DNA of 64,000 nucleotides from Prochlorococcus sp. AG-424-E18 (GTDB taxonomy: Bacteria; Cyanobacteriota; Cyanobacteriia; PCC-6307; Cyanobiaceae), in contig QCNC01000001.1 in NCBI GenBank assembly GCA_003210155.1, forward strand, positions 279,782-343,781, given 5' to 3'. Position numbers and translations under genes: made by a program. Shown in pieces: positions 29,933 through 39,085 of the stretch. The notes beneath the pieces were generated by a model. It saw only the letters and a program-made list of their open reading frames with translations. It did not search any database and had not been told where the DNA came from. The number at the start of each line of letters is the position of its first letter. Within the stretch, counting starts at the first letter, position 1.

Positions 29933-30658
29933 TTAATTATTAGTGTGTATTCCACATTCTTGTTTAATCCCCCCAAATCTTGTATCTCTTCCCTTTGTTG
30001 CATTGCCATCGGGACTGCTTGAATGCCAATCTCCTACAGAAGAATAACCTTTGATAAAAAGTGGATGGACAGGTAAATCATTCTCTTCCATATAATAAAA
30101 AACATCTTTATTTGTCCAATTTAATAAAGGTCTTAAAGAGAGTCTTTGACGAATTACGTCTATGAATTTCATTTTGTTTCTATTTTCTGTTTGACTTGAT
30201 CTAACACCGCTTGCCCAGCAAAAAATATCATATTTTTCTAGACCATTTTCTAAAGGTTTTATCTTTCTCAAATCATGATACTTATCTAAATCACTCGCTT
30301 TATTTGTTTCCCAAAGTTTTCCGTATTTGGCCTCCATTCTTGCTGGCGATAATTCACTTTGCAGAACTTCAACTTCCAAGGATAAATTATCAATAAGCTT
30401 TTCAGCGTAATGGTATGTTTCTGGAGGGAGGTAACCTGTATCTATCCAAAATATTTTGATTTTTCTTTGCAAACATAATTTACTGACAATATCTAAAATG
30501 ACTGATGACTGTATACCAAAACTTGTTGTAATAGCAAATTGATTATCAAACTTTTCATAACCCCATGTAAGCATTTCTTGAGGCTTCATATCTACTAGCT
30601 CTTGATTATATTTCTTTATTAATTCAGGTTGAATATTGTTTTGGATTTTTTCAATCAT
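29933..30658 (-). CDS. cysH: Phosphoadenylyl-sulfate (PAPS) reductase
   Basis: 241 aa; AITTSFGIQSSVILDIVS, KIFWIDTGYLPPETY, C-terminal ECGIHTNN. Confidence 0.95.
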   Translation of the reverse strand: MIEKIQNNIQPELIKKYNQELVDMKPQEMLTWGYEKFDNQFAITTSFGIQSSVILDIVSKLCLQRKIKIFWIDTGYLPPETYHYAEKLIDNLSLEVEVLQSELSPARMEAKYGKLWETNKASDLDKYHDLRKIKPLENGLEKYDIFCWASGVRSSQTENRNKMKFIDVIRQRLSLRPLLNWTNKDVFYYMEENDLPVHPLFIKGYSSVGDWHSSSPDGNATKGRDTRFGGIKQECGIHTNN

Positions 30659-30753
30659 TCTTCAGTTGGGGTATTAGTTTAATTTTATTTCGCTCAATTT
30701 AAAAATTATTCGTTTAGTTTAATAATACATTTACGCATAACAATATTTTTCTA

Positions 30754-31947
30754 ATGAAATCGATACAAAAACCAATAGTAATAGTTGGAGCAGGTTTTGC
30801 AGGTATGACATTTGCTTTGAATTTAAAGAATCTTAATCCTTCTTTACCGATTCTTGTTGTTGATTCTGAAACTAACTTTATATTTAAACCTTTAATGTAT
30901 GAAGTTTTAAGTAAAGAAATAAGAAGTTGGGAAGCTAACCCAAAATTTGCAAATATTTTTTCTGATGCGGGTATAACTTTTTTAAGAAATTGTTTAACCA
31001 AGATTTCCTTCAAAGAAAATAGTCTTGAATTTAGTGACGATTTAAAATTAAGTTATCAGTATCTTGTTATCTGTACAGGATCTATTCCAAATAGTTTTCT
31101 CATAAAAGGTGTAGTTGAAAATTGTTATTTTTTTAATGATGTTAATGATTTAAATAAATTAAATTCTTTTTTAAAAAAATCACAAGATACTGCGTTGCAT
31201 AAAAAGTTATTCATAGTTGGAGGTGGTCCCTCTGGAATAGAGTTGGCATGCAAAATTAAAGATATTTTTACAGACCAATTTGAAATTAATGTAATAGAAA
31301 AATCAAACGAAATTCTCAATAAAAACAAAATTTTTAATAGAGAACAAGCAGAGAAGGCATTAGAAAAAAGAAAAATTAATGTTCTTTTGAATTCTTCAGT
31401 TAAAGAAGTCTCAGAAACTAAGATTAGTATTTCTAGTGAGGTTGGAATAACTTCCTTTGATAAAGATATTGTTATTTGGACTGCAGGTGTTAAACCTAAT
31501 TTGTCTTACTTAGAAACTGATCAAATAACAAAAAAATTTGGACGAATTTTAGTAAATAATAATTTGCAAATAGAAAATCATAAAAACTGTTTTGCAATTG
31601 GTGATATTTCAGTTATTGAAGGAATGGAGGATTTACCCATAACTGCTCAAGTCGCTATGCAGGAAGGAAATTATCTTGCTAATAATTTAAAACTTTTAAT
31701 TGAAGGAAAAGATCCTTTACCCTTTGAATTTCAAGATAATGGTGAAATGATTAGCTTAGGCATAGGCGAAGCTTCAATCTCTGGGCTTGGGGTTACTTTA
31801 TCTGGAAAATTAGCTTTTGAAGCAAGAAGACTTATATATGCTTCTAAGTTGCCTGACATTACGGAAAGCTTAAAATCCGCATCGTCATGGATATTCCAAA
31901 AAAAATCTATTTTTAAAAAGTTTCTTAAAAAAGATAATTCCAATTAA
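30754..31947 (+). CDS. Type II NAD(P)H dehydrogenase (FAD-dependent)
   Basis: 397 aa; VIVGAGFAGMTFALNL, FIVGGGPSGIELACKI, CFAIGDISVIEG, ITAQVAMQEGNYLANNL. Confidence 0.9.
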   Translation: MKSIQKPIVIVGAGFAGMTFALNLKNLNPSLPILVVDSETNFIFKPLMYEVLSKEIRSWEANPKFANIFSDAGITFLRNCLTKISFKENSLEFSDDLKLSYQYLVICTGSIPNSFLIKGVVENCYFFNDVNDLNKLNSFLKKSQDTALHKKLFIVGGGPSGIELACKIKDIFTDQFEINVIEKSNEILNKNKIFNREQAEKALEKRKINVLLNSSVKEVSETKISISSEVGITSFDKDIVIWTAGVKPNLSYLETDQITKKFGRILVNNNLQIENHKNCFAIGDISVIEGMEDLPITAQVAMQEGNYLANNLKLLIEGKDPLPFEFQDNGEMISLGIGEASISGLGVTLSGKLAFEARRLIYASKLPDITESLKSASSWIFQKKSIFKKFLKKDNSN

Positions 31948-31996
31948 ACTTTTTTGAAATATTGTTTTTGGGTATATTGAGTTAAATAAGTCTCAT

Positions 31997-33805
31997 ATGA
32001 ATCTAATTTCAGTAGTTAGTAATAATTTTGATGCGTTAATAACGGTAGTTGTTTTAATAATGTCAATAATTTTATTTATCAAAAATACTATTGCGCCAGA
32101 ATTGACTGGTTTGTTATGTGTTGGAATATTTATAGCTACAGGAGTTCTTTCTCCTGAAAAAGCTTTAGCTGGATTTGGTAGTCCTTCCTTAATCACCCTT
32201 ATGGGTTTATTTGCAGTTTCCTCTGCATTATTCAAAAGTGGTGCTTTAGATAGAGTAAGAGAATTGATTTCTTCTGAAAGTATTAGAACGCCAAGGAAAT
32301 TAATTTCTTTAATCGCTTTTTTGATTGCTCCAATATCTGGAATTGTCCCTAATACTCCAGTAGTAGCGTCTTTGTTACCTTTAATTGAAGGTTGGTGTGA
32401 GCGAAGAAATATATCGCCATCAAAAGTGTTATTACCTCTTTCTTTCGCGACTTTACTAGGTGGAACTCTGACATTATTAGGTAGCTCAGTAAATCTTCTT
32501 GTAAGCGATATTAGTCAACAATTAGGTTATGGCGCTTTGGAATTATTTAGTCTGACTGCAATTGGAATTCCTGTGTGGCTTATAGGTACAACCTATATGA
32601 TCCTAGTTTCTGACGTACTTTTGCCAGATAGAGGGAGAGATAAGGAGTTTATTAAAAATGGGGATATGAATATTTACTTTACTGAAGTTACTATTCCCTC
32701 TACTTCAGAATTAGTTGGGCAATCTGTCAGAAATAGTAGATTGCAAAGACGATTTGACGTTGATGTTCTTGAATTGCAAAGAAATGGAAAAGTTATTCTT
32801 CCACCATTGGCTGATATAAAGATTGAACCTGATGATAGATTAATAATCCGCGTTACAAGGGCTGACTTATTTAGACTCCAGCAGGAACACACCATTCTGT
32901 TGGGCGAAAATAAAACATCTTTTGATGGAGCTAATATTTTCTCAGATGACGAAGGTACTAAAACGTTTGAAGCTCTTTTACCATCTGGCTCAACTCTTGC
33001 TGGTGCAAGTTTGAGAGAATTAAGATTTAGGCAGCGTCACAATGCAACAGTTTTGGCACTCAGAAGAGGTCAACAAACTGTGCAGGAGAGATTAGGCCAA
33101 GCTGTTTTACGAGCGGGAGATGTTTTATTATTGCAAGCACCATTAGATTCAATAAGAGGTTTGCAAGCCAGTAATGATTTGCTTGTTTTAGATCAATTCG
33201 AAGATGATTTACCCGTATTGATAAAAAAACCTATATCGATTGCAATTGCAATAGGAATGGTTGTTTTGCCTTCTGTTACTAATATTCCATTAGTAGGTTC
33301 AGTTCTTTTAGCAGTTATTGCAATGGTTGCTTTTGGATGTTTAAGACCTGCGGAGATACAAAAATCAATTAGGTTAGACGTTATTTTATTGCTGGGATCC
33401 TTATCGTGTTTTAGTGTTGCTATGCAGGTAACAGGATTAGCAGATTTAATTGCATTCAATCTTAATTTTGCTCTTGATGGGCTGCCTTTGTATTTTGCAC
33501 TTGTTGTAATTTTTGTATCGACCGTTATACTTACTCAATTTATCAGTAATGCTGCTTCTGTTGCTTTGATTTTGCCCGTTGCTATTGAATTTTCAAATGT
33601 TTTAGGAATATCACCAAGCGCTTTAATAATGCTTGTTTTATTTGGAGCAAGTCAATCTTTCTTGACTCCAATGGGTTATCAAACAAATTTAATGGTTTAT
33701 GGTCCAGGAAGATATAGATTTTTTGATATCGCAAAATATGGAGCTGGATTAACACTTATAATGTCACTTATAGTGCCAGCATTGATAATTGTAAATTTCA
33801 GATAA
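31997..33805 (+). CDS. SLC13/DASS-type anion transporter with two TrkA-C domains
   Basis: 602 aa; SGIVPNTPVVASLLPLI, GGTLTLLGSSVNLLVSDI, two RCK_C-like stretches (LVGQSVRNSRLQRRFDVDVLELQRNG; LAGASLRELRFRQRHNATVLALRRG). Confidence 0.9.
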   Translation: MNLISVVSNNFDALITVVVLIMSIILFIKNTIAPELTGLLCVGIFIATGVLSPEKALAGFGSPSLITLMGLFAVSSALFKSGALDRVRELISSESIRTPRKLISLIAFLIAPISGIVPNTPVVASLLPLIEGWCERRNISPSKVLLPLSFATLLGGTLTLLGSSVNLLVSDISQQLGYGALELFSLTAIGIPVWLIGTTYMILVSDVLLPDRGRDKEFIKNGDMNIYFTEVTIPSTSELVGQSVRNSRLQRRFDVDVLELQRNGKVILPPLADIKIEPDDRLIIRVTRADLFRLQQEHTILLGENKTSFDGANIFSDDEGTKTFEALLPSGSTLAGASLRELRFRQRHNATVLALRRGQQTVQERLGQAVLRAGDVLLLQAPLDSIRGLQASNDLLVLDQFEDDLPVLIKKPISIAIAIGMVVLPSVTNIPLVGSVLLAVIAMVAFGCLRPAEIQKSIRLDVILLLGSLSCFSVAMQVTGLADLIAFNLNFALDGLPLYFALVVIFVSTVILTQFISNAASVALILPVAIEFSNVLGISPSALIMLVLFGASQSFLTPMGYQTNLMVYGPGRYRFFDIAKYGAGLTLIMSLIVPALIIVNFR

Positions 33806-33810
33806 ATAAA

Positions 33811-35214
33811 GTGAAATTCAGAAGTCAAGTTTACAGGTTAAAAGATGCTTACAGAAAATTATCTGTACCTCAATTCACTATTGTTACAGGCTTGTTTATT
33901 ATTTTCTTTGGAACTTTAATTTTGAGTTCCCCTTTATGTTCATCATCAAAGGTCGGATTGTGGGAGGCATTTTTTACATCTACTTCTGCCATAACAGTTA
34001 CTGGCCTAACAATAATAGATATTGGGGATGATTTAAATTTCTTTGGCCAATTATTTTTGGCATTTATGCTGTTATCGGGTGGTTTGGGATTAATGGCTAT
34101 TACGACATTTCTACAAGGTTTTGTTGTAAAGGGGACAAAGCTTAGAACTAGATTAGACAAAGGAAAGACTCTAGATGAATTTGGGGTTGGAGGGATTGGC
34201 CGAACTTTTCAAAGCATTGCTATAACTGCAACTTGTATAATATCTTTTGGCGCGATTATTTTATATTCCTTTGGATTTGTAGATATTCAAAATAGTAGGG
34301 AAAGACTGTGGACCTCGATTTTTCATAGCATATCAGCATATAACAATGCAGGTTTTTCTTTATGGTCAAATAGTCTTCAAGACTATAGAACAAATTTTTT
34401 AGTTAATACTGTGTTTGTTTTTCTTATTGTAATGGGTGGACTGGGATGGCGAGTTATTGATGATCTTTGGAGTAATAAAAAAAATCTTTCTTATAAAAAA
34501 TTGAGCCTTCATTCCAGATTAGTTATTAGGACAAGTTTATCTTTAATATTATTTGGGTCATTGGGATTTTTTATTACTGAATCATTGCTTAATAGTCAAT
34601 TTTTTAATGATTTGAATTTATTCCAAAAATTGTTATCGTCAATCTTTGAAACAGTGAGTGCAAGAACTGCAGGCTTTACAAACTACCCGATTTCTTTGAA
34701 TTCTGTTTCAGATACTGGTCTTTTGTTATTAATGACTCTGATGTTTATTGGAGCAAGTACTGGAGGTACTGGTGGAGGAATAAAAACAACTACATTTATT
34801 GCTTTAATGGCTGCAACTAGATCAACTTTAAGAGGTCAGAAAGATGTAATTATTAGCAATAGATTAATTTCAGATAAAGTTATTTTAAAGGCAGTTGGAA
34901 TCACAGTTGGATCTTTGCTTTTTGTTCTTTTAATGGCAATGTTGCTCAGTACAACAAATACGTTTGTTAAGAGAGAATCTTTCACATTCCTAGAAATTCT
35001 GTTCACCTGCATATCTGCATTTGCAACTGTTGGTTTTGATATCGGTTTAACTGCGAAATTAAATCATTTCGGCCAATTTATTCTTATTGTCGGAATGTTT
35101 GTGGGCAGACTTGGTATCCTTTTGCTTTTAAGTGCACTTTGGCAGGCTCTTTATAAGAGTAGAATAGATAGACAAAAGAGAATTGGCTATCCTAGGGCTG
35201 ATCTTTATGTTTAG
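33811..35214 (+). CDS. TrkH/KtrB-type potassium uptake membrane subunit
   Basis: 467 aa; SAITVTGLTIIDIGDDL, AYNNAGFSLW, SARTAGFTNYPIS, IGASTGGTGGGIKTTTF. Confidence 0.92.
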   Translation: MKFRSQVYRLKDAYRKLSVPQFTIVTGLFIIFFGTLILSSPLCSSSKVGLWEAFFTSTSAITVTGLTIIDIGDDLNFFGQLFLAFMLLSGGLGLMAITTFLQGFVVKGTKLRTRLDKGKTLDEFGVGGIGRTFQSIAITATCIISFGAIILYSFGFVDIQNSRERLWTSIFHSISAYNNAGFSLWSNSLQDYRTNFLVNTVFVFLIVMGGLGWRVIDDLWSNKKNLSYKKLSLHSRLVIRTSLSLILFGSLGFFITESLLNSQFFNDLNLFQKLLSSIFETVSARTAGFTNYPISLNSVSDTGLLLLMTLMFIGASTGGTGGGIKTTTFIALMAATRSTLRGQKDVIISNRLISDKVILKAVGITVGSLLFVLLMAMLLSTTNTFVKRESFTFLEILFTCISAFATVGFDIGLTAKLNHFGQFILIVGMFVGRLGILLLLSALWQALYKSRIDRQKRIGYPRADLYV

Positions 35215-35232
35215 GATTGATTAAATTTTATT

Positions 35233-35937
35233 ATGGCTGATTGGTGGCAGTGGTCTCAAAAGAAAGAAAAAGAAGCACTCACTTTTGCAGTTGTTGGCGT
35301 TGGAAGATTTGGAACTGCTGTTTGTAGAGAACTTATAAGTAATGGTGCAGATGTTTTGGCTGCAGATTATTCGGAAAAAGCTATTGATGATTTGAGACAA
35401 TTGGAACCTTCTATAGAAGCTAGAGTTGTAGATTGCACTGATGAAGAGTCTATGAAGGAATCTGGAATTCTTGAAATGAATACTGTTGTAGTTGGCATAA
35501 GTGAACCCATTGAGGCAAGTATAACTACGACACTTATTGCTAAAGATAGTGAAGGTAGCAAAGTGAAAAGAGTAATAGCAAGAGCTACGAGTGACTTGCA
35601 CGAAAAAATGTTAAAAAGGGTTGGTGCAGACAAAGTTGTCTTCCCTTCCAGAATGCAAGGAGAGAGATTAGGTTTAGAACTGGTTAGACCAAATTTAATT
35701 GAAAGATTGGAACTCGATAACCAAACTGGTATAGATGAAATTACTGTTCCAGAGGAATTTATCGGAAGATCTTTGAGAGATTTGAATTTGAGGAAAAATT
35801 ATTTAGTTAATGTTCTTGCAGCAGGACCTGCTGAAAAGTTAACAGTTAATCCTCCAGCAAAATATATCTTGGAAAGAGGAAATATTTTGGTAGTAATGGG
35901 AAAAACTGCAGATTTGCAGAAATTGCCTCAGAATTAA
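35233..35937 (+). CDS. TrkA/KtrA-type K+ transport NAD-binding regulatory subunit
   Basis: 234 aa; VVGVGRFGTAVCRELISNGADVLAADYS RCK_N plus RCK_C domain; adjacent to KtrB-like gene. Confidence 0.93.
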   Translation: MADWWQWSQKKEKEALTFAVVGVGRFGTAVCRELISNGADVLAADYSEKAIDDLRQLEPSIEARVVDCTDEESMKESGILEMNTVVVGISEPIEASITTTLIAKDSEGSKVKRVIARATSDLHEKMLKRVGADKVVFPSRMQGERLGLELVRPNLIERLELDNQTGIDEITVPEEFIGRSLRDLNLRKNYLVNVLAAGPAEKLTVNPPAKYILERGNILVVMGKTADLQKLPQN

Positions 35938-35943
35938 TTATTT

Positions 35944-36246
35944 TTAATCAGATTTTTTATAGTATCTAATCCTTTGAGGAGCTCTTTTTAATCTTTTGAC
36001 ACCTTTTTTTTCAAGTTCGTCTCTGAATTTATCGGTATTTAAATTATTTTCTGAGAAAAATGATTGACCCTCCTGCTCGAAGTATTTTTTTATACCCTCT
36101 TGTATTAGAACTTTTGCCATATTACTAACTGTCCTAGATTCATTATTGGCCAAAATGGTTAATTGCTCACATATTAATTCTGGAAGAACTACTTGAATTC
36201 TTGGGGATTTAGGCTTCCCATTAGTTGAGTTTTGCCGGGTAGCCAT
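35944..36246 (-). CDS. Ribbon-helix-helix (CopG-type) DNA-binding protein
   Basis: 100 aa; PRIQVVLPELICEQLTILANNESRTVSNMAKVLIQEGIKKYFE RHH signature. Confidence 0.75.
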   Translation of the reverse strand: MATRQNSTNGKPKSPRIQVVLPELICEQLTILANNESRTVSNMAKVLIQEGIKKYFEQEGQSFFSENNLNTDKFRDELEKKGVKRLKRAPQRIRYYKKSD

Positions 36247-36260
36247 GAGTCAAAGTTGAT

Positions 36261-36313
36261 AACTGTTACTTATAAGTATACACAGTTAGTCAAGGATACT
36301 ATCTTTGTGTATA
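36261..36313. promoter_or_regulatory. Operator-like palindromic region between divergent RHH gene and 36364 gene
   Basis: TACTTATAAGTA perfect 12-nt palindrome (36267-36278), plus inverted repeat TATACACA (36277-36284) / TGTGTATA (36306-36313). Confidence 0.5.
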
Positions 36314-36363
36314 TTATTAGTAAGGAAATTTATGTCCGTATCAATTAATTGTTTTATTACCCC

Positions 36364-36702
36364 ATGAAAAATTCAAGAAAACTTGATTCTCCTAAAAGGT
36401 TGATAATTGATAAAAAGAAAAAAAGATTAGTTAATTCTGATTCTTACGATAATGAAAATAGTGATGTTTTGGTGTCAGCTGTAATTAGTCCATATTTGCT
36501 AACTCATCTGCACCATATTCTTCAGCAGTCTGAGTACTATGCTCAAAAAGATGGTAGAAAATCTCACGCAGCAAACTTTGCAAAATTAAGAAAAGTTTTA
36601 TGTTTAGATGCAAGAAGTATGGCAGATGCATCTGCAAAAGAAATAAAAGATCCCGAAAATGATTTATCTATTAATAAATATAATGAACAAAATGTTGCTT
36701 GA
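36364..36702 (+). CDS. Conserved hypothetical protein (112 aa from ATG)
   Basis: MKNSRKLDSPKRLIIDKKKKRL...HHILQQSEYYAQKDGRKSHAANFAKLRKVL; track start 36349 is a TTG. Confidence 0.65.
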   Translation: MKNSRKLDSPKRLIIDKKKKRLVNSDSYDNENSDVLVSAVISPYLLTHLHHILQQSEYYAQKDGRKSHAANFAKLRKVLCLDARSMADASAKEIKDPENDLSINKYNEQNVA

Positions 36703-36736
36703 AGTAATAACCTATTAATAAATAGATTTTAAAAAC

Positions 36737-36967
36737 ATGTCCAGTAATGCTGAAAAGCTCTATAAGTTAATAGCCAACGATTCCAAAAAGAAACAAAGTT
36801 TGTTTATGACAGCATTAACTAATCCCAAAAAAGCCTTAGATAAAATATGCGATATTGGCAAGGATTTAAATATTTATGTAACTAAAGAAGAGGTCATTGA
36901 ATATTTGAGTACTATTGATGATGATGCAACTAAAATGTGGTTAATCAAGGCTCGAGGAGGTCTTTAG
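36737..36967 (+). CDS. Nif11-leader-like small protein ending in -ARGGL
   Basis: 76 aa; KLYKLIANDSKKKQSLFMTALTNPKKALDKICDIGKDLNIYVTKEEVIEYL resembles the Nif11 helical layout (FLEKVKxDPxLQEKLKxAxxxEEVLAIAKEAGFxFTxEEL). Confidence 0.6.
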   Translation: MSSNAEKLYKLIANDSKKKQSLFMTALTNPKKALDKICDIGKDLNIYVTKEEVIEYLSTIDDDATKMWLIKARGGL

Positions 36968-37121
36968 GAAAAGGTTTTGAATAATTATTATTTGAATCAG
37001 TAATGGGTTTTATTCTTTTATTGTAGCCGCCTCCACCAGCTAGAGTCCAAAAAAACCAGTAACTTGGAATTGCGAGAGCTGCAGCTATGAAAATCACTAC
37101 AATTTGTTCTATTCTTTTCAT
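36945..37121 (-). CDS. Small single-TM protein (58 aa, MKRIEQIVVIFIAAALAIPSYWFFWTLAGGGGYNKRIKPITDSNNNYSKPFPKDLLEP)
   Basis: Read by eye: ATG (cat 37119-37121) to TGA (tca 36945-36947); convergent overlap with the 36737 ORF. Confidence 0.65.
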   Translation of the reverse strand: MKRIEQIVVIFIAAALAIPSYWFFWTLAGGGGYNKRIKPITDSNNNYSKPFPKDLLEP

Positions 37122-37192
37122 TGTTTAATTTTATTCCACAAAATATTTTTTAGTAAATAAGCCACAGATTTTGTAAATTCTATTTTAAAACA

Positions 37193-38821
37193 GTGATTAG
37201 ATTTGAAGGTGTAAGCAAAATTTATTCTACAGATGTTGTTCTAAAAAATATTAATTGGGAGATTAAGAAAGGTGAAAAAGTTGGTTTAGTTGGGTCAAAT
37301 GGTGCAGGTAAATCAACCCAGTTTAAGATTTTAATTGGGGAGGAAGAGCAAACAAGTGGAACAATAATTAAAGAGGGAAATCCTAAAATTGCACACTTAA
37401 AACAGGAGTTTGATTGCAATTTGAATTTTTCAGTGAGACAGGAATTAGAAAGTTCTTTTAAAGATATACAAGTTGTAGCCATTAAACTTTTAGAAATTGA
37501 AAATAAAATGAAATCGTTGGATATAAAAAAACATTCCGATGAATTTGAAATATTTGTAAATCAACTAGCAAAATATCAAGCAAAATTTGAAGCTTTAGGT
37601 GGTTATAAAATGCAATTTGATGTAGAAAAAATACTACCAAAATTAGGTTTTTCTATAGGAGATGCTGATAAATTAGTGGGTAAATTTTCAGGTGGCTGGC
37701 AGATGAAAGTCGCACTTGGAAAAATAATATTACAAAAACCTGATTTACTTTTACTTGATGAACCAACCAATCATTTAGATTTAGATACTATTTTCTGGCT
37801 GGAAGAATATCTATCTTCGCTTAAGATTGCAGTTATTATAATCAGCCATGATAGATATTTCTTAGATAAATTATGTAAAAAAATAATTTTTATAGATAGA
37901 GGCACATCTGAAACATATAATGGGAACTATTCTTTTTTTATCGAACAGAAATCTTTAAATGAAGAATCACAAAATAAGGCATATCAATTACAACAAAAAG
38001 AAATTGAGTTACAGAAAAGGTATATAGACAGATTTAGAGCTAGTGCCACAAGGAGTACTCAAGCAAAGAGTAGAGAAAAACAATTAAAAAAGATTTCCAA
38101 AATTGAGGCTCCCCAAGCAAAATCGAAAAGTCCTCTTTTTAATTTTCCAGAGTGCCCTCGCTCAGGAAAATTAGTTCTAAATATCAAAAATTTGTCTCAT
38201 AGTTTTGATGACAAAATTCTTTTTTTAGATGTTAATTTAAAGATTTCTTCGGGGGAGAAAATAGCAATATTAGGACCTAATGGCTGCGGTAAATCTACGT
38301 TACTTAAAATTATAATGAAAAAAATATCTCCTGAAATTGGAGAAATTCATCTTGGTAAACATAATATAATTACTAGCTATTACGAACAGAATCAGGCTGA
38401 AGCACTTTCACCTGAGGAAAGGGTTATTGATTTACTCTGTGATAAGTCCCCAGAATGGTCTCAAAAAAAAGTAAGAACTTTTTTAGGAGGTTTTGGTTTT
38501 CAAAATGAAACTGTTTTTAAATATATTAAACAACTAAGTGGGGGAGAAAAGGCAAGATTAGCATTAGCGCTTATGATTATTAACCCGAGCAATTTTCTTC
38601 TTTTAGACGAGCCAACTAATCATTTGGATCTGCAATCTAAGGAAAACTTAGAATTAGCAATTAAAAATTATAAAGGTTCATTATTAATCATTTCTCATGA
38701 TCGGTATTTTATTTCAAAGGTTGCAAATAGAATTGTCGAAATTAAAGATTCAAAGTTGTATTCATATGATGGTAATTACGAATATTTTTTAGAAAAAACG
38801 CAAAGCTTTAAAAAAATTTGA
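37193..38821 (+). CDS. ABC-F family ATP-binding protein
   Basis: 542 aa; two ABC cassettes ([56 protein letters not shown]) with a linker. Confidence 0.95.
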   Translation: MIRFEGVSKIYSTDVVLKNINWEIKKGEKVGLVGSNGAGKSTQFKILIGEEEQTSGTIIKEGNPKIAHLKQEFDCNLNFSVRQELESSFKDIQVVAIKLLEIENKMKSLDIKKHSDEFEIFVNQLAKYQAKFEALGGYKMQFDVEKILPKLGFSIGDADKLVGKFSGGWQMKVALGKIILQKPDLLLLDEPTNHLDLDTIFWLEEYLSSLKIAVIIISHDRYFLDKLCKKIIFIDRGTSETYNGNYSFFIEQKSLNEESQNKAYQLQQKEIELQKRYIDRFRASATRSTQAKSREKQLKKISKIEAPQAKSKSPLFNFPECPRSGKLVLNIKNLSHSFDDKILFLDVNLKISSGEKIAILGPNGCGKSTLLKIIMKKISPEIGEIHLGKHNIITSYYEQNQAEALSPEERVIDLLCDKSPEWSQKKVRTFLGGFGFQNETVFKYIKQLSGGEKARLALALMIINPSNFLLLDEPTNHLDLQSKENLELAIKNYKGSLLIISHDRYFISKVANRIVEIKDSKLYSYDGNYEYFLEKTQSFKKI

Positions 38822-38932
38822 TTTCATTTTAATAAAGTTTACATTTGGCTAAGTAAGATCACTTATTTATCTTTACATAGTTTGACGTCCTTGATTAGTC
38901 TAAAAATACAAAAATAAGTTTTAAAAATTTAT

Positions 38933-39085
38933 ATGAAAAATTACGATTTCCAAGAAAAACAGTTTCAAATTGCTGATCCTATTGAAAGTTATTTTGAATG
39001 CATTACTGCCTGTGATATTAGCGATGGTAGATGTATTTCTAGGTGTGTGGAAATACTCAAAAAGAATGATAATTTAATATTTTAG
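38933..39085 (+). CDS. Twin-CX3C small protein (50 aa, MKNYDFQEKQFQIADPIESYFECITACDISDGRCISRCVEILKKNDNLIF)
   Basis: ATG 38933 to TAG 39085; four Cys in CITAC-x6-CISRC. Missed by the ORF track. Confidence 0.7.
   Translation: MKNYDFQEKQFQIADPIESYFECITACDISDGRCISRCVEILKKNDNLIF

Noticed and set aside
35221-35633. Long minus-strand ORFs opposite the TrkA/KtrA-like gene
   Set aside because: Shadow ORFs of a clearly coding plus-strand gene.
36945-36967. Convergent overlap as evidence that one of the two ORFs is false
   Set aside because: Both ORFs have convincing composition and small convergent overlaps are common in compact genomes; kept both at moderate confidence.
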